Positions 18,624 through 28,354 of a stretch of DNA of 64,000 nucleotides are shown in pieces. Origin of the DNA: Modicisalibacter xianhensis (lineage in GTDB: Bacteria; Pseudomonadota; Gammaproteobacteria; Pseudomonadales; Halomonadaceae); NCBI RefSeq assembly GCF_900113605.1, contig NZ_FOPY01000004.1, positions 62,001 through 126,000 of the forward strand, read 5' to 3'. The notes under the pieces are model-generated. The model was not told the DNA's origin, made no database searches, and saw only the letters and a list, made by a program, of their open reading frames with translations. The first letter of the stretch is position 1, and every line of letters starts with the position of its first letter. Both the position numbers and the translations under genes were made by a program.

Positions 18624-20351
18624 CTAGACCAGCCGCCCTTCGCGCAAACGCAGCGATCGGTCGACCCTTGGCAGTACCGACTCGTCGTGCGCCAGATAAA
18701 TGACCGTGCGTCCATCCAGCCAAGTATCGAGCCGGCCGGCGATACGCGATGCCGTTTCCACATCCAGCCCGGAAAACGGTTCATCGAGAATCAACAAATC
18801 TGGCTCGCTTAGCAGCACTCTCGCCAATGCGACACGGCGGGCCTGGCCACCGGAAAGCTGTCGTCCCGACTCGCCCACCCAGGTATCCAGACCCTGGGGC
18901 AGTTCACGTGCCCACGCCGCTAGATCGACGATATCCAACACCCCCCACAGCCTGGCGTCATCGGCCTGCGCATCGGCCAATCGCAGGTTGGCTGCCAAGG
19001 TGTCATGGAAGAGCTCGGCGTGCTGGGTCAGGTAGCCGATGCGCGAGCGCAGAACGGACAGCGCAATCTCGCGGATACTTCTGCCTCCGACCAGAACCTG
19101 CCCTTGCTCGGGTTCGATCAGGCGGGCTGCCAGCTTGGCGATACTCGACTTTCCGGCGCCAGACTCTCCTACCAGGGCAACACGTTCTCCAGGCGTTATG
19201 TCGAGCGATACCGCGGCAAGCGCCGGGGCTACACTACGCACTCCTTGGGACGGTCCTGTACCGGCATATTCCAGCGAGACGTTTTCCAGAGCCAACGACA
19301 GCGGCCCTGCGGGCAAGTCCAGCGGGGATTGCGGGTCGCGGATCGAACCACGCAGCGCCGCCATGCCATTCAGGCGCTCGGCCGCCGCCAGGGTGCTGCC
19401 GAAATGCGTGAAGCCCGTCGGCAACAGCGCCAGCGCTTCGTTCATGGCAAGAACCGCCAAAGGCAACATGACCATCACCGGGCCACCTATCTCACCCGCG
19501 GTGAATGCCCTGGCGCCCAGCCACAGGGCCAGCACGGCACTCAATGTCACGCCCATGCTGACCAGGGCGCTACCGAGCGCCTGGTAGCGTCCCAGTCGGC
19601 GCTGGTCGTCGTATAGTGCACGCTCTTCAGCGAGCAATGCCTGGCGATGTGCCCCCAGTGTGCCGTAGCACCGCAGCTCGGCCAGCCCCTGCATCTGCTC
19701 GATGCTGCGCATACGCAGCCGGTCAAGGGTGGCAATGCGCCTGCGGCTAGCTGCCAGACCCAGGCGGGCCTGCCCCACCACCAGCCATAGCCACAGTCCC
19801 AGCAAGGGAATCGTCACGGCAATACCGATGCCCGGTGCAAACAGCCCCAGCAGGACACCGATACCGCCAATCGCCAACAAGGCGACCAACGGCGGCGCGA
19901 GCAGTCGCAGATAGAAACTGTCCAGGGCATCAATGTCTGCCGTCAGGCGATTGAGCCATTCGGAAGCCCGCAACTGCCCCATCACGCGCTCGTCCAGGCG
20001 AGTCATCACGGCGAACATGCCGGCACGCAGGTCTGCCAGCAGGCGCAGCACCGTATCGTGGTTGTAGATACGTTCCACATATCTGACCACACTACGCCCC
20101 ACGGCAAAGAAGCGGATACCGGCACCGGGCCGGTAGATATCCAACGTGGCCTGGATACCGGCAGCGAGCAGTGTGCCGGTAATCGCCGTGGCGGTGATGA
20201 ACCAGCCTGACAGCGCCAGCAGGCCGATCGCAGCAACGACAGTCAGCAACATCAACAGGCCGCCTACCCACAATCGGCGTCGACGCCGGCCAAGCACTTT
20301 CAACCAAGGACGAAAGGTAGCAATCAGTGTCGCATCATTGCTCGATTTCAT
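18624..20351 (-). CDS. cydC: ABC transporter subunit CydC
   Basis: 575 residues: six membrane helices (about 1-320) then an ATPase domain with Walker A GESGAGKSS (about 393), signature LSGGQARRVALAR and Walker B LLILDEPFSG. The N-terminal segment LLALSGWFITATAITG is typical of CydC. With CydD it forms a heterodimeric inner-membrane transporter needed for cytochrome bd assembly; it was described first as a cysteine/glutathione exporter and more recently linked to heme handling. Its start lies 17 bases inside the end of cydD. Being next to cydAB supports the assignment over other heterodimeric exporters. Confidence 0.9.
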   Translation of the reverse strand: MKSSNDATLIATFRPWLKVLGRRRRRLWVGGLLMLLTVVAAIGLLALSGWFITATAITGTLLAAGIQATLDIYRPGAGIRFFAVGRSVVRYVERIYNHDTVLRLLADLRAGMFAVMTRLDERVMGQLRASEWLNRLTADIDALDSFYLRLLAPPLVALLAIGGIGVLLGLFAPGIGIAVTIPLLGLWLWLVVGQARLGLAASRRRIATLDRLRMRSIEQMQGLAELRCYGTLGAHRQALLAEERALYDDQRRLGRYQALGSALVSMGVTLSAVLALWLGARAFTAGEIGGPVMVMLPLAVLAMNEALALLPTGFTHFGSTLAAAERLNGMAALRGSIRDPQSPLDLPAGPLSLALENVSLEYAGTGPSQGVRSVAPALAAVSLDITPGERVALVGESGAGKSSIAKLAARLIEPEQGQVLVGGRSIREIALSVLRSRIGYLTQHAELFHDTLAANLRLADAQADDARLWGVLDIVDLAAWARELPQGLDTWVGESGRQLSGGQARRVALARVLLSEPDLLILDEPFSGLDVETASRIAGRLDTWLDGRTVIYLAHDESVLPRVDRSLRLREGRLV

Positions 20352-22038
20352 TGCGTCCTCGCCGTTGGGAGTCGATCACCCGTCCCTCGCTCAATGTCAG
20401 CACACGATCCGCCAGTGCGATCAATGCCGGATGGTGCGTGGCCAGGATCAAGGTCCTGCCCTGGTCGAGCAGCCACCGCAGCGACTCGATGACCTGCGCT
20501 TCGGTCTCGGCATCGAGGCTGGCCGTCGGCTCGTCAAGCAGCACCAACGGCGCCTGGGAGAGGAACACTCGCGCCAGGGCCAGGCGCTGCCCCTGACCGC
20601 CCGACAGCCCCAGGCCGCGCTCCCCCAACTGGGTCTCGAGACCCTCAGGCAGGGCATCAACCAGTGGTCCCAGTCCGGCCAGGCGGACGGCTTCACGCAA
20701 GCGCTTGTCATCGGCATCGGGCGCGGCCAGGCGCAGATTGTCGGCCAGGCTGCCCTTGACCAGCCAAGGCCGCTGATCCATCCAGGCGATCGGTGATGCT
20801 GGTGCCACTTCGCAGTGCCCCTCGTCTACAGAGAGGAACCCGGCCAGCAGGTGCAAGAGCGTCGACTTCCCGGTGCCGGAGGGCCCCACAACGGCCAGGC
20901 ATTCCCCCGGCTCGACGGCGAGATCCAGCGGCCCGAGTACCCGCCCTCGTTCCGGATAGCTGACACAGGCCCCCACGATGCGGATACGCGTGCCACCGGC
21001 CTTCCCAGCATGTTGCTCAGGCGCCTCGACCGGTCCAGTTTCCGCGGGGCAGGGTCTCTTGAGCAACTTCACCAGGTCATCCGCAGCGCCCAGAGCCGCC
21101 GCGCGATCATGATAATGCTGCGACAACGTACGTAACGGCTGAAAGAACTCCGGCGCCATGAGCAGGATGAACAAGCCACTGAACAGCGTCAGTTCGTCGG
21201 CCGGACCGAACGAGATATAGCCCAGCAACCCGAAGCCGATATAAATGGCCACCACGGCAATCGCGACCGACGCGAAGAACTCGAGTACTGCCGACGATAG
21301 AAAGGCAAGACGCAGCGTACGCATGCTGCGCTGACGGTAATCGTCCGCTGCGGTAAATACCTCGTCGATGCTGCGCTCGGCGCGGTTGAACAACTGCAGG
21401 GTGGTCACGCCCCGTACCCGGTCGAGGAAATGCCCGGCCAGTCGGGTCACCGCCAGAAACTGCTCACGATTGAGCCGCTCGGCACCCATGCCTACCAAGG
21501 CCATGAACAGGGGAATCAGGGGAGCCGCAAGAAGCAGGAACAAGGCGGCCAGCCAGTCGAGCCACAGCACCACGATCAAGATGAATAGCGGCAACAACAC
21601 AGCCAGGCGAAGCTGGGGAAGGAAACGCGAGAAGTAACCATCCAGCGCCTCGACCTGCTCCACCAGTTGGCCACCCAGGCCGGCACTGTGCCGGTCGCTG
21701 AGTCGCTGAGGCCCCAGTGCCGCCAGATGGTCCAGCAATTGATGACGAACGCGCGAGCGCACCCGCCACCCAGCCTCGACACCGGCGCTTTCTTGGCCCC
21801 ACTGTACGCATGCACGCAGCACCACGACCAGCGTCAATGTCGCGAAGGCCGCGACCAGCTCACCTGCCAGGGCACCATCCACGACCAGCCGGCTGACGAT
21901 CCAGGCCAGCAGCCCCATCTGCACCACTGTCAGAACGCCATCGAGCATGCCCAGTGCCGAGACCAGGGCCAGCCAGCCACGCACATGACCGGCCTGGCTG
22001 CGCAGCCAGCCTCGTGGGGTAAGATCGGACTCCACCAT
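20335..22038 (-). CDS. cydD: ABC transporter subunit CydD
   Basis: 567 residues: membrane domain (about 20-310), then an ATPase with Walker A GPSGTGKST (about 390), signature LSGGQGQRLALARVFL and Walker B LVLLDEPTASLD. The segment DGYFSRFLPQL in the membrane domain is characteristic of CydD. It pairs with CydC and is required for a working cytochrome bd. It begins five bases after cydB. No separate small cydX gene fits between cydB and cydD. Confidence 0.9.
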   Translation of the reverse strand: MVESDLTPRGWLRSQAGHVRGWLALVSALGMLDGVLTVVQMGLLAWIVSRLVVDGALAGELVAAFATLTLVVVLRACVQWGQESAGVEAGWRVRSRVRHQLLDHLAALGPQRLSDRHSAGLGGQLVEQVEALDGYFSRFLPQLRLAVLLPLFILIVVLWLDWLAALFLLLAAPLIPLFMALVGMGAERLNREQFLAVTRLAGHFLDRVRGVTTLQLFNRAERSIDEVFTAADDYRQRSMRTLRLAFLSSAVLEFFASVAIAVVAIYIGFGLLGYISFGPADELTLFSGLFILLMAPEFFQPLRTLSQHYHDRAAALGAADDLVKLLKRPCPAETGPVEAPEQHAGKAGGTRIRIVGACVSYPERGRVLGPLDLAVEPGECLAVVGPSGTGKSTLLHLLAGFLSVDEGHCEVAPASPIAWMDQRPWLVKGSLADNLRLAAPDADDKRLREAVRLAGLGPLVDALPEGLETQLGERGLGLSGGQGQRLALARVFLSQAPLVLLDEPTASLDAETEAQVIESLRWLLDQGRTLILATHHPALIALADRVLTLSEGRVIDSQRRGRNEIEQ

Positions 22039-22043
22039 GACGG

Positions 22044-23051
22044 TCAGTGATACCCCTCACCCGGACGCACCTTGCCCCGAAACACCCAATAGGCCCAGGC
22101 GGTATAGCCGAGAATGATGGGGATGACGAACAACGTGCCGATCAGCAGAAACAGCTGTGAACTGGGGGAAGCCGCTGCATCCCATAGCGTATGATTGGGC
22201 GGAACGACATAAGGCCAACGACTCACCAGGAGCCCCAGATAGGTGAAGATGAACATGCTCAGGGTGGCAAGGAACGGCAGCCTGTCGCGGCGCTGCCTGA
22301 CGGACCAGAACAGCAGCGCAGCACTGAGCAACGCCAAGGCCGGCAAGATCCAGATGACACCGATATTGCTGAACCAGCGATCCCAGACGCTAGGGTCGAC
22401 GTAAGGCGTCCACAAGCTGACGATGGCGAACACTACCAGTACCCCGGCGAGCAGCTTCGGCGCGAGCCGGTAGGCCCACTCCTGGACGGCCCCCTCGGTC
22501 TTCATGATGATCCAGGTGGCCCCAAGCAAGGCCAGGCCGGCCATCATGCCCAATCCCGTCATCACGGTGAACGGCGTCAGCCAGTCGAAGGGACCACCGG
22601 CAAAGGTGCGACTCTGCGTCTCGAAGCCGAGGATATAGGCGCCCACCACGGCGCCCTGGGCAAATGCCGCCACGGCGGAGCCGCCCGCAAAGGCCAGATT
22701 CCACCATTTACGTGAGCGATGCGACTTGAAACGAAGCTCGAATGCCACGCCGCGGAAGATCAGTGCGGCAACCATCAGAAATACGCCGATATAGAGTGCC
22801 GGCAAAATGATGGTATAGACCAGCGGAAACGCACCCAGCAGGGTCGTGCCCGCCAGTACCAGCCAGGTTTCGTTGCCATCCCAGATCGGTGCCCCGGTGT
22901 TCATCATGACATCGCGAGACTCTTCGTCGGGCGCCAACGGAAAGAGGATGCCCATGCCCAGCACGAAGCCGTCCAACAGCACATACATGATGATGCTGAA
23001 GGCAATGATGACGGCCCAGATGATCGATAAAACGTAAGTGTCCATAGCCAT
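22044..23051 (-). CDS. cydB: Cytochrome bd ubiquinol oxidase subunit II
   Basis: 335 residues, about eight membrane helices. The N-terminal pattern LDGFVLGMGILFPL and GAPIWDGNETWLVLAGTTLLGAFP are signatures of CydB/CioB. The length is shorter than E. coli CydB (379) and fits the cyanide-insensitive (CioB) branch. It supports the di-heme subunit I in quinol oxidation and oxygen reduction to water without proton pumping. Start overlaps the cydA stop by one base (TAATG), with GGAGGGG just before it. Confidence 0.93.
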   Translation of the reverse strand: MAMDTYVLSIIWAVIIAFSIIMYVLLDGFVLGMGILFPLAPDEESRDVMMNTGAPIWDGNETWLVLAGTTLLGAFPLVYTIILPALYIGVFLMVAALIFRGVAFELRFKSHRSRKWWNLAFAGGSAVAAFAQGAVVGAYILGFETQSRTFAGGPFDWLTPFTVMTGLGMMAGLALLGATWIIMKTEGAVQEWAYRLAPKLLAGVLVVFAIVSLWTPYVDPSVWDRWFSNIGVIWILPALALLSAALLFWSVRQRRDRLPFLATLSMFIFTYLGLLVSRWPYVVPPNHTLWDAAASPSSQLFLLIGTLFVIPIILGYTAWAYWVFRGKVRPGEGYH

Positions 23052-24463
23052 TATCCCCTCCCTGGTGCAACGTCATCGTCACTGTCGAACGGCACATGCG
23101 AGGCCGACATGGGCCGCATCGGCCGATGGCTTTCTTCAGTGTCCACCGCGTCTTTCTCGATGCCCTTGCGTATCACACGCGTGAGGTAATACAGCCCTGC
23201 CCAGAAGATGATGGCGTAGACGGCGATATAGCCCAGCAGGGTGAACAGTACCATGCCCGTACTCAACGACGGCGTGACCCCTTCGGCATGGGTCATCATG
23301 CCGTACACCAGCCACGGGGCCCGCCCGGTTTCGGTCGTGATCCAGCCAGCCAGCAAGGCGATGAATGGCGTCACGCTCATCAGGCGCAGTCCCTGCAGGA
23401 ACCACCGGCTGGTATAGACCTTCCCGCCGCGGCGCAGCACCAGCCCGACCACCGCAAAGGCGATCATCAGCACACCCAGGCCCACCATGATGCGGAAGCC
23501 GAAGAAAGTGAACCAGACGGGAGGCTGCTCATCCCTGGGCACCTCGTTGAGGCCGGGCAGTTCGGCAGTGGGATCGTGAGCCAGGATGAGACTGCCCAGC
23601 TTGGGGATGCCGACTTCGAAATGGTTGGTCTGATTCTCCTGGTCCGGAATCGCGAAGAGCAGCAGCGGCACGGACTCCTCGGTTTCCCAGATGGCCTCGA
23701 TCGCCGAGATCTTGGCCGGCTGATGCTCCAGGGTGTTCAAGCCATGAAAATCCCCGATGACGGCCTGGGCCGGTGCCGCGACCAGCAATAGCCATAGCGT
23801 CATCGAGAGTGCCTTGCGGTTGGCTTCGACATCGTGCTTGCGGAGCAAATACCACGCGCTTACCCCGGCAACGACGAACCCACCCGCCAGGAAAGACGCC
23901 ATGACCATGTGTGCCAATCGGTAAGGGAAGGATGGGTTGAAGATGGCATCGAACCAGGACGTGACATGGAATACGCCGTCACGGAACTCGACCCCATCCG
24001 GGGTGTGCATCCAACTATTGCCGGCCAGTATCCAGAAGGAGGAAATCAGCGTTCCCAAGGCGACCATGATGGCAGCGAACAGGTGTACCCCTGGGGATAC
24101 GCGATCGCGGCCGAACAGCAGGACCCCTAGAAAACCTGCCTCGAGGAAGAAAGCGGTGAGCACCTCATAGCTGAGCATGGGGCCGAAGAAATTGGCCGTG
24201 GCTTGCGAGAAGTTGCTCCAATTGGTCCCGAACTGGAAGGCCATGACGATGCCCGAGACCACGCCCATGCCGAAGACGACGGCAAATACCTTGGTCCAGA
24301 AGATCGACAACCGTTCCCAGGCCTGGTTGCCCGTCGTGACAAAAAGCCCCTGCAGCAAGGCCACGTACGAAGCCATGCCGATGGAAAACGCGGGAAATAT
24401 CGCGTGAAAAGAGACGACGAAAGCGAACTGCAATCGCGATAAAAGTACCGGATCAAGTTCCAT
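23051..24463 (-). CDS. cydA: Cytochrome bd ubiquinol oxidase subunit I
   Basis: 470 residues, nine predicted membrane helices. His20 in SFHAIFPAFS is the heme d/b595 ligand position, His at about 188 (AHMVMAS) the heme b558 ligand, and ETGRAPWLVYG matches the GRxPW quinol-site motif. The periplasmic Q loop is short, as in the CioA (cyanide-insensitive) type, instead of the long E. coli form. It is the first gene of cydABDC. Respiration at low oxygen or under inhibitors is the family role; regulation cannot be read from the upstream region. Confidence 0.93.
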   Translation of the reverse strand: MELDPVLLSRLQFAFVVSFHAIFPAFSIGMASYVALLQGLFVTTGNQAWERLSIFWTKVFAVVFGMGVVSGIVMAFQFGTNWSNFSQATANFFGPMLSYEVLTAFFLEAGFLGVLLFGRDRVSPGVHLFAAIMVALGTLISSFWILAGNSWMHTPDGVEFRDGVFHVTSWFDAIFNPSFPYRLAHMVMASFLAGGFVVAGVSAWYLLRKHDVEANRKALSMTLWLLLVAAPAQAVIGDFHGLNTLEHQPAKISAIEAIWETEESVPLLLFAIPDQENQTNHFEVGIPKLGSLILAHDPTAELPGLNEVPRDEQPPVWFTFFGFRIMVGLGVLMIAFAVVGLVLRRGGKVYTSRWFLQGLRLMSVTPFIALLAGWITTETGRAPWLVYGMMTHAEGVTPSLSTGMVLFTLLGYIAVYAIIFWAGLYYLTRVIRKGIEKDAVDTEESHRPMRPMSASHVPFDSDDDVAPGRG

Positions 24464-24759
24464 GGCTTCTCCTTGACATCTGTCGTGGTTCAGGGGCAGC
24501 CGTCGATGCGTGTTTCGGGGGGTTCCCGGTTGTTGTCACTCGGGCCAAGGCGGCCGTCGCGCATTCGTAAACGACACACAGAGGATAGTCATTCACGCGC
24601 TTTATGCAGCGAAACAGACGCGGATATATCCTCTTTCATCATGCTACGCATTCGAGAACGTCGGCTGAAGCGAGTCGCCATTGTGAAGGTGTGTCTCATT
24701 GACGCAGTTGGTCGGATTTGCCGCGCGGTGGTTTGCCGCAGGGGGCGTATCGCATGGTT
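24464..24759. other. Intergenic region upstream of cydA
   Basis: 296 bases with no plausible gene; it must hold the cydA promoter and the end of the exchanger transcript. I looked for an FNR/ANR-type TTGATN4ATCAA site and did not find a good one. Confidence 0.4.
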
Positions 24760-25740
24760 TCAGCCAGTCTGGCCAGCCAGGGCCGACGTAACGAGATAGC
24801 CGTTGTAGCCCAGGTAGCTCATGACCAGCAGAGCGGCTTCCGGACGCGAGACGCGCCCCGGACCGCCCCGACCGAGACAGAACAAAACCATGGCCAACGT
24901 GAGCGCCGCCATGACCGGCCAATCGCGATAGAGCGCCTCCGATACGGCTTCGATAGGCGCAATGATGCCAGCCAAGCCGACCACACCTAGTGTGTTGTAT
25001 AGGTTGGACCCCACCACGTTACCGAGCACCATGTCGTGCTGCCCCTTGCGCACGGCGCTGATCGACGAGGCAAGCTCCGGTAGAGACGTTCCGATAGCGA
25101 CGACAGTAAGGCCGATGACCAGATCGCTGACGCCCATGGCCTCGGCAACGTTCACCGCGCCCCATACCAGCAATCGTGAGCTGATCACGAGCACGATCAA
25201 CCCGGCCAAGGTCCATGCCAGGCCTTGGCGCAGCGACATGGCGGGAGCGACTGATTCGCTTTCCTCCAGTACGCTGGCGCGTTTTCTGGCTTTCTGGCGT
25301 GCCCGGACAATGCTCAGGACAACCACGGAGACCAGCAAAACGAGCAGCAGAGTCGAATCGAGCCGCGATATCGTACCATCGAGCAGCAAACCTCCCGATA
25401 GCAGGGTGATCGCCACAAGGACGGGCAACTCCTGGCGCAACAGTTGCCCATGCACCACGAGGGGGCTCATTAGCGCCACGGCCCCGAGTATCAAGCCGAT
25501 GTTGGCGATATTCGAACCATAGGCGTTGCCCAGCGCCAACCCGGGGCTACCCTGGGCAGCGGCCAGCGCCGACACCACCATCTCCGGTGCCGACGTCCCG
25601 AACCCGATGATTAACAGGCCCACCAGTAGCGATGGCATGCCCAAGTGAAAAGCGGTTGCTGCAGCGCCATCAATGAAGCGGTCGGCGCTCCATGCCAGCA
25701 CGACAAGCCCGATAATGATTGCCACGAGAGGAAGCCACAC
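24760..25740 (-). CDS. CaCA-family exchanger, tandem copy 1
   Basis: 326 residues, two halves of five helices. The two alpha repeats contain GFGTSAPEMVVSALAA (about 47-62) plus GNAYGSNIANIGLILG, and IGTSLPELASSISAV plus GNVVGSNLYNTLGVVG. These carry the family's ion-binding acidic and polar residues. The central loop (about 145-170) is charged (RARQKARKRASVLEE). It closely resembles the gene just upstream at 25837, so the pair arose by duplication. Probable role: sodium- or proton-coupled Ca2+ or other cation exchange at the inner membrane. It lies 96 bases after the first copy, so it may be co-transcribed. Confidence 0.9.
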   Translation of the reverse strand: MWLPLVAIIIGLVVLAWSADRFIDGAAATAFHLGMPSLLVGLLIIGFGTSAPEMVVSALAAAQGSPGLALGNAYGSNIANIGLILGAVALMSPLVVHGQLLRQELPVLVAITLLSGGLLLDGTISRLDSTLLLVLLVSVVVLSIVRARQKARKRASVLEESESVAPAMSLRQGLAWTLAGLIVLVISSRLLVWGAVNVAEAMGVSDLVIGLTVVAIGTSLPELASSISAVRKGQHDMVLGNVVGSNLYNTLGVVGLAGIIAPIEAVSEALYRDWPVMAALTLAMVLFCLGRGGPGRVSRPEAALLVMSYLGYNGYLVTSALAGQTG

Positions 25741-25836
25741 GTCCCTGTCTCCTCTTGCTGGTTACTGACGGCCATGCCATGCAGGCAACACTTCCTGCAC
25801 GTGTCTCCACGCCAAACATGGCATGGCTAGAGCGAC

Positions 25837-26808
25837 TCAGGCAGAGATAACGGTATAAATAAGGTAGCCGGTGTAGACGAGATAGGCCATCAACAAGGCA
25901 GCGGCTTCGAAACGGTTGATACGCCCCTGCCCTCGCCAGCCAATCCCGAAGATCACCACGGCCAAGGTCAGTGCCGCCATGACAGGCCAGTCGCGATAGA
26001 GTGCCTCCGAGACCGAGCTGATCGGCGCGATGACCCCGGCCAGACCCACCACGCCCAAGGTGTTGAAGAGGTTCGAACCGACCACGTTACCCAACACCAG
26101 ATCATGTTCGTTCTTGCGCACGGCGCTGATCGACGAGGCCAGCTCCGGCAAGGAAGTGCCTACGGCGACCACGGTCAGGCCGATGATCAGGTCCGAGACG
26201 CCAAACGTCTGAGCGATATACACCGCTCCCCACACCAGCATTCGCGAGCTGACGATCAGCAGCGCGAGCCCGACCAGTGTCCAGATGACGCCTGCCTTCA
26301 GGCTCATGGCATTCTCGGAAATGTCCTGTTCGGTGTTCATGCCGAGGGCATCGCCATTGCCTTGGCGGGCACGCCAGATACTGAAGCCCATAACGACCAA
26401 TAGCAGCACGATCAGGATCGTCGCATCCAGCCGGGAAATCTCGCCATCCAGAAGGAACCACGCCGAGATCAGCGTAACCAGGCCAAGCAACGGCAATTCC
26501 TGCTTGAGGACCTGGGAATGTACCGCCAGTGGGCTCATCAGGGCGACGAAGCCCAGAATCAGGCCGATATTGGTGATGTTCGACCCGTAGGCGTTACCCA
26601 ATGCCAGCCCGGGGTTGCCCTGGCCGGCGGCCAGGGCCGACACCATCAGCTCGGGTGCCGATGTACCGAACCCGATGACCAGCATACCGATGAGTAGCGT
26701 CGGCACGCCCAGATGATTAGCGGTAGCGGCAGCGCCATCCACGAATCGGTCTGCACTCCACACTAATATGATCAGCCCCACGACGATGGCGGCAATGGCC
26801 ATTAGCAC
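25837..26808 (-). CDS. CaCA-family exchanger, tandem copy 2
   Basis: About 323 residues. I place the start at a GTG (26808) because GGGGAG lies at ideal distance and this makes its N-terminus the same length as the neighbouring paralogue; an ATG six bases on (26802) is the alternative. Alpha repeats: GFGTSAPELMVSALAAG with GNAYGSNITNIGLILG, and VGTSLPELASSISAV with GNVVGSNLFNTLGVVG. Almost every signature residue is shared with the copy at 24760. The central loop differs most, with an acidic, Asn-containing stretch. It is divergent from pqiABC. Confidence 0.9.
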   Translation of the reverse strand: MLMAIAAIVVGLIILVWSADRFVDGAAATANHLGVPTLLIGMLVIGFGTSAPELMVSALAAGQGNPGLALGNAYGSNITNIGLILGFVALMSPLAVHSQVLKQELPLLGLVTLISAWFLLDGEISRLDATILIVLLLVVMGFSIWRARQGNGDALGMNTEQDISENAMSLKAGVIWTLVGLALLIVSSRMLVWGAVYIAQTFGVSDLIIGLTVVAVGTSLPELASSISAVRKNEHDLVLGNVVGSNLFNTLGVVGLAGVIAPISSVSEALYRDWPVMAALTLAVVIFGIGWRGQGRINRFEAAALLMAYLVYTGYLIYTVISA

Positions 26809-27010
26809 GTTGTTTCTCCCCTCTGGTAAATGTTGCCACAGTGCAGCGAGTCGGTTTGCGTTGTACAAGTGCAAGCGACCTTACGGGCCAGCATGATAGG
26901 TGTTACCCGTTAATGGCGCGAGACCGGTTCGTACCGGACAGCCAGTAAGGTTACACTGTTCATACGTCAAGGAACGACGTTTATCCTCATCTGCCGGCAG
27001 GAAGCCAAAC

Positions 27011-28354
27011 GTGAGCCTACGTTCAGCATCAATGACTGCGGAGCCTATTGGCCAGGACATGCGCCCGGAGAGTTCCACGCCCCGACAGACACGGCGACGT
27101 CTGCGTGTCTGTCACGAATGCGACTGGTTGGTGGCCCTGCCGCCCCTGCGAGCCAAACAGAAAGCGGACTGTCCACGCTGCGGTCATACCCTGGCGACCC
27201 GCCATCACCATCCTGCAGAACGTAGTCTGGCCCTGGCCATCGCCGCCCTGGTTGCCCTCGCATTGTCCGTCACGTTCAACTTCGTCAGCTTCGAGGTCAG
27301 CGGCGTCAGTAATCGCATCAAACTCCCCCAGACCGCGGCCACATTGATCGGCTTCGACCAGCCCCTGGTCGCCATCAGCGTGGCGCTGACGATCATGGTC
27401 TTGCCGGCAGTCTATCTGGCGGGGGTCATCTGGCTGCATGCCGGCCTTGTCCAGCGCGTCACGCTGCCTGCCAGCCGCTATATCGCGCGGGCCCTGGCAC
27501 ATCTTCACCCATGGATGATGGCCGACGTGTTCATCATCGGCGCCCTGGTCAGCCTGATCAAAATCGCCGGGCTGGCCAGCGTTTCCCTTGGCATTTCCTT
27601 CTGGGCATACTGCTGTTTCGCCGTGCTGCTGCTGGTCACCACCCAATCCATCGACCGCGACTGGATGTGGTTTTCGCTGGCCGGCGAGCCGCTGGCGCCC
27701 GAGGGCAGCCGCACCGGCAACCTGGCGGCCCCACAGGGACTCGGAGGCTGTCCGACGTGCGGTTTGGTCAACCGCCTCGACGCCCATGGCCATGGGCGTT
27801 GCCGCCGCTGCGGCGAGCGCCTGCATGCGCGACTTCCGCATAGCCTGCAGCGGACCTGGGCACTCCTGTTCGCCTCTGCCGTGGCATATATCCCGGCCAA
27901 TGTCCTGCCAATCATGACCACGACCTACCTCGGCAACAGCGATCCACAGACGATCATTGGCGGTGTCGTGGAGCTCTGGCAGGCGGGATCGATCCCCGTG
28001 GCCCTGGTCATCTTCATTGCCAGCGTACTGGTTCCTGTCGGCAAGCTGATTGCCCTGGCCTGGCTGTGCATTGCCGCACGCCACAATGCAGGCCATCACC
28101 CCGTCACGCGCACGCGTCTCTATCGCCTGACGGAATTCATCGGGCGCTGGTCCATGGTCGATATCTTCGTGGTGGCGATCCTGGCTGCCCTGATCCGCGC
28201 CGATGCCCTGATGACCATCACGCCGGGGCCCGCGGCCCTGGCCTTTGCCAGTGTCGTCGTGCTGACCATGCTGGCTGCCATCACCTTCGATCCGCGCCTG
28301 CTCTGGGAAACCCCAGTCCCCGAACCGTCAGACAAGGAAGCTCGTCATGCCTGA
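27011..28354 (+). CDS. pqiA: PqiA-family inner-membrane protein
   Basis: 447 residues from a GTG at 27011, chosen for AGGAAG six bases before it; ATG codons at 27032 and 27059 lack good ribosome sites. The protein is a tandem duplication: each half has a zinc-ribbon-like CxxC...CxxC (CHECDW...CPRCG, then CPTCGL...CRRCGE) followed by four membrane helices. The second half carries YIPANVLPIMTT, typical of PqiA. It acts with PqiB and PqiC in an MCE-type system thought to move lipids between the membranes. The pqiB start overlaps its end by 8 bases. The YebS/LetA family is the alternative, but the presence of pqiC favours pqi. Confidence 0.9.
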   Translation: MSLRSASMTAEPIGQDMRPESSTPRQTRRRLRVCHECDWLVALPPLRAKQKADCPRCGHTLATRHHHPAERSLALAIAALVALALSVTFNFVSFEVSGVSNRIKLPQTAATLIGFDQPLVAISVALTIMVLPAVYLAGVIWLHAGLVQRVTLPASRYIARALAHLHPWMMADVFIIGALVSLIKIAGLASVSLGISFWAYCCFAVLLLVTTQSIDRDWMWFSLAGEPLAPEGSRTGNLAAPQGLGGCPTCGLVNRLDAHGHGRCRRCGERLHARLPHSLQRTWALLFASAVAYIPANVLPIMTTTYLGNSDPQTIIGGVVELWQAGSIPVALVIFIASVLVPVGKLIALAWLCIAARHNAGHHPVTRTRLYRLTEFIGRWSMVDIFVVAILAALIRADALMTITPGPAALAFASVVVLTMLAAITFDPRLLWETPVPEPSDKEARHA

